DNA of 5,581 nucleotides from Chloroflexota bacterium. Its GTDB lineage: Bacteria; Chloroflexota; Limnocylindria; Limnocylindrales; CSP1-4. The notes under the pieces were generated by a model. The model did not search any database and was not told the DNA's origin. It saw only the letters and a program-made list of their open reading frames with translations. The stretch spans positions 1 to 5,581 of the forward strand of contig JANYAA010000434.1 of NCBI GenBank assembly GCA_025355255.1. The letters are read 5' to 3'. Below, one piece after another: positions 4,827-5,581 of this stretch. How positions within the stretch are numbered: position 1 is the stretch's first letter; the number at the start of each line of letters is the position of its first letter. The position numbers and the translations under genes were made by a program.

Positions 4827-5581
4827 ATGACCGAACCGCTCCTCCTCTCGGTCGTCGTCATCAACTGGAACACCCGCGAGTTGCTCGCCGGTTGCCTCGC
4901 GTCCATCGGCACGCACCTGGCCGGTATCGCGGCCGAGGTGTTCGTGGTGGACAACGGCTCCGCGGACGGCAGCCAGCAGATGGTCCGTGAGCGCCACCCC
5001 GAGGTCCGGCTGCTGGAGCTCGAGAGGAACCTCGGCTTCGCCGCGGGTAACAACCTCGCGCTGCGCCGCTCGGCGGGGAAGTACTGCCTGCTGCTGAACT
5101 CCGACACCGTGCTGACCGCCGGCGCCGTGCAGACCGTGGTGGCCTGGCTGGAGGCGAACGAGCGGGTCGGGATCGCGGGGCTCCAGCTCCTGAACGCGGA
5201 CGGCAGCCGCCAGAACTCGATCGCCAACTTCCCGAGCCTGCTGACCGAGCTGTTCAACAAGAGCCTGCTGCGCCGGCTCGCGCCCGCGAGGTTCCCGGGC
5301 AAGGAGCGTTCCTACCCCGGTCCGATCGACGTGGAATCGGTGATTGGTGCCTGCCTGTTCGTGCGGCGGCAGGCGATGGAGCAGGTGGGGTTGCTCGACG
5401 AGGAGTACTTCTTCTACCTCGAGGAAACCGACTGGTGCCTCCGGTTCCGGCAAAATGGCTGGCGCGTTGTCCACCATCCGGGGGCGGCGATCTACCACCT
5501 GCAGGGCAGGAGCGCCGAGCGGGTGAACGTGCGGGCCAGGATCGAGTACTTCCGCTCCCGCTACCTGTTCTTCCGCAAGCA
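4827..5581 (+). CDS. Family 2 glycosyltransferase, WbbL/rhamnosyltransferase-like (3' end cut by window)
   Basis: An open frame of 251 codons from ATG 4827 to the window edge with no stop; complete members usually run about 280-340 residues. Seen: SVVVINWNT (8-16), FVVDNGSADGS (39-49), LERNLGFAAGNNLAL (65-79), LLLNSDT (88-94, the DxD-equivalent metal site), the acceptor-side VIGACLFVRRQA (172-183), DEEYFFYLEETDWCLR (191-206, including the expected catalytic acidic cluster) and VVHHPGAAIYHLQG (214-227). This set defines the COG1216 group, which includes rhamnosyltransferases such as WbbL that transfer a sugar from a nucleotide donor to lipid-linked glycan intermediates at the cytoplasmic membrane face. 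The donor sugar cannot be read from sequence. Its place at the end of the operon supports a role in building a surface glycan from the products of the upstream genes. No membrane segment is seen in the visible part. Confidence 0.92.
   Translation, partial: MTEPLLLSVVVINWNTRELLAGCLASIGTHLAGIAAEVFVVDNGSADGSQQMVRERHPEVRLLELERNLGFAAGNNLALRRSAGKYCLLLNSDTVLTAGAVQTVVAWLEANERVGIAGLQLLNADGSRQNSIANFPSLLTELFNKSLLRRLAPARFPGKERSYPGPIDVESVIGACLFVRRQAMEQVGLLDEEYFFYLEETDWCLRFRQNGWRVVHHPGAAIYHLQGRSAERVNVRARIEYFRSRYLFFRK

Noticed and set aside
4001..5498. Two long minus-strand frames (4001-5302 and 4239-5498)
   Set aside because: They are antisense to three genes with clear family motifs, and their translations are Arg/Ser/Gln-rich without recognisable domains.

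Overview
The window looks like a stretch of bacterial chromosome of very high G+C content (roughly two thirds by eye), with tightly packed genes, strong AAGGAG-type ribosome binding sites and some GTG starts. The leftmost gene encodes a secreted protein ending in a FlgD-like / type IX secretion-type sorting domain (SPNP, then a PGVYFVR ending). Together with the base composition, this points to a high-GC phylum such as Candidatus Eisenbacteria, Gemmatimonadota or a relative in or near the FCB group. This placement is inference; there is no rRNA or marker gene here.

Layout. Positions 1-1643 on the minus strand hold a 3'-truncated gene for an exported six-repeat kelch-type propeller protein with a fibronectin III-like domain and a C-terminal sorting domain. 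Positions 1644-1902 are a divergent intergenic region with a hairpin flanked by direct repeats and one weak candidate promoter. From 1903 to the right edge, five plus-strand genes form one probable operon. They are a LegB-like NAD-dependent sugar-nucleotide 4,6-dehydratase, a sugar-1-phosphate nucleotidyltransferase (ATGA overlap), a polyprenol-phosphate-mannosyltransferase-like family 2 glycosyltransferase, a DUF2304 membrane protein, and a WbbL/rhamnosyltransferase-like family 2 glycosyltransferase cut by the window end.

How the genes fit together. The dehydratase and nucleotidyltransferase would make or activate a modified nucleotide sugar. The first glycosyltransferase and the DUF2304 protein look like a soluble enzyme and its membrane partner acting on a lipid-linked substrate. 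The last glycosyltransferase would add a sugar to a growing glycan. The cluster is therefore most likely the edge of a cell-surface polysaccharide or glycoprotein-glycan locus. The dehydratase plus nucleotidyltransferase pair resembles the entry steps of the GDP-sugar route to legionaminic acid, but no aminotransferase, NeuB-type synthase or CMP-transferase is visible.

Two of the real genes, the kelch protein and the last glycosyltransferase, run off the window edges without a stop. Many long open frames on the opposite strand are codon-bias shadows. I see no RNA genes, CRISPR, insertion sequences or clear intrinsic terminators. Nothing here is clearly a new system. The most notable points are a missing conserved acidic residue in the nucleotidyltransferase, the glycosyltransferase-DUF2304 pair, and the propeller's sorting-domain architecture.
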